Positions 63,740 through 64,000 of a stretch of DNA of 64,000 nucleotides are shown piece after piece. Under the pieces are notes generated by a model. The model saw only the letters and a list, made by a program, of their open reading frames with translations. It was not told the origin of the DNA and did no database searches. The stretch's first letter is position 1, and every line of letters begins with the position of its first letter. Source of the stretch: Acinetobacter sp. SFB (GTDB lineage: Bacteria > Pseudomonadota > Gammaproteobacteria > Pseudomonadales > Moraxellaceae); the NCBI RefSeq assembly GCF_001647545.1, contig NZ_LSZH01000018.1, positions 62,001 through 126,000 on the forward strand, read 5' to 3'. Both the position numbers and the translations under genes were made by a program.

Positions 63740-64000
63740 ATGTTGGCAAGTCTGATCGGAGGCATCTTCGGTACCAAAAATGAGCGCGAACTCAAACGCA
63801 TGCGTAAAATCGTAGATAAGATTAATGCGCTCGAGCCGACGATATCTGCACTAAGCGATGCAGACTTATCTGCAAAAACTGAAGAATTCAAACAACGATA
63901 TAACAATGGCGATGGCCTGGATAAATTATTGCCTGAAGCATTTGCGGTTTGTCGTGAGGCGGCAAAACGAATCATGGGGATGCGTCATTATGACGTACAG
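63740..64000 (+). CDS. secA: Protein translocase ATPase SecA (partial, N-terminal 87 residues)
   Basis: SecA is the ATPase motor that drives proteins through SecYEG. The visible N-terminus, [18 protein letters not shown], with the [11 protein letters not shown] helix and a region ending in [17 protein letters not shown], is the typical start of SecA. GAGAG lies about seven bases upstream of the ATG at 63740. The gene continues past the right edge of the window. Confidence 0.96.
   Translation, partial: MLASLIGGIFGTKNERELKRMRKIVDKINALEPTISALSDADLSAKTEEFKQRYNNGDGLDKLLPEAFAVCREAAKRIMGMRHYDVQ

Noticed and set aside
63703-63975. Minus-strand open frame at the right edge
   Set aside because: It is the antisense of the SecA N-terminus, which is unmistakable on the plus strand.

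Overview
The window looks like a chromosomal segment of an Acinetobacter species. The gene order is Acinetobacter-like (secD-yajC-tgt-lemA-queA, glnE-ilvE, a polysaccharide locus between ilvE and aspS, baeSR, selO, trpFB, trpA-accD-folC, secA). Composition is moderately AT-rich, and the proteins match that genus (ZnuD-type receptor, a BaeR highly like the Acinetobacter protein, DUF1543, DUF2804, PF10118). The species cannot be named from the sequence. I see no prophage, insertion sequence, CRISPR array or resistance gene.

Layout. 1-5.9 kb: minus-strand Sec and queuosine genes (secD partial, yajC, tgt, queA) with a lemA/DUF3137 pair between tgt and queA. 6-11.5 kb: a free-standing tRNA-Leu(CAA), an orphan cytoplasmic histidine kinase, glnE and ilvE. 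11.6-24 kb: a surface glycan locus in the ilvE-aspS position, which in A. baumannii is the lipooligosaccharide outer-core (OC) locus. It has a left plus-strand block (ELM1-type, glycosyltransferase, deacetylase, two more glycosyltransferases), a central minus-strand block (beta-propeller protein, GT4, GT25) and a right plus-strand block. The right block (rmlB, rmlA, a fused ketoisomerase/acetyltransferase, an aminotransferase, a GT2) should make and transfer a dTDP-3-acetamido-3,6-dideoxyhexose. 24-27 kb: a lipid A acyltransferase-family protein, a small membrane protein and aspS.

28-34 kb: a zinc-uptake receptor (znuD) behind a perfect Zur-type palindrome, a phospholipase D family protein, an RcnB-like secreted protein, psiE and small unknown genes. 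34-41.5 kb: two tandem acyl-CoA dehydrogenases, then a Spy/CpxP-like lipoprotein divergent from baeS-baeR. 41.5-49 kb: a frameshifted yjbR-family gene, selO, a fatty acid desaturase with a coiled-coil tail, a glycerophosphodiesterase, and a B12 unit (cobalamin riboswitch, btuB, cobalamin adenosyltransferase).

49-61 kb: trpF-trpB, a 6-kb segment (DUF1543, DUF2804, PF10118 hydrolase, AraC regulator, NhaC antiporter), then trpA-accD-folC-dedD with start/stop overlaps. 61-64 kb: a phosphatase lipoprotein and a metallo-beta-lactamase-fold hydrolase in one operon, a repeat-rich gap, a 1-Cys peroxiredoxin, and the start of secA.

Most of the window is ordinary core genome. The parts most worth a second look are the glycan locus with its cupin-first fusion enzyme, the baeSR-linked lipoprotein with an internal duplication, the frameshifted yjbR gene, the metal and cofactor regulatory elements (Zur box, B12 riboswitch), and a set of degenerate dispersed repeats in the intergenic gaps. 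All family assignments were made by reading motifs, without a database search.
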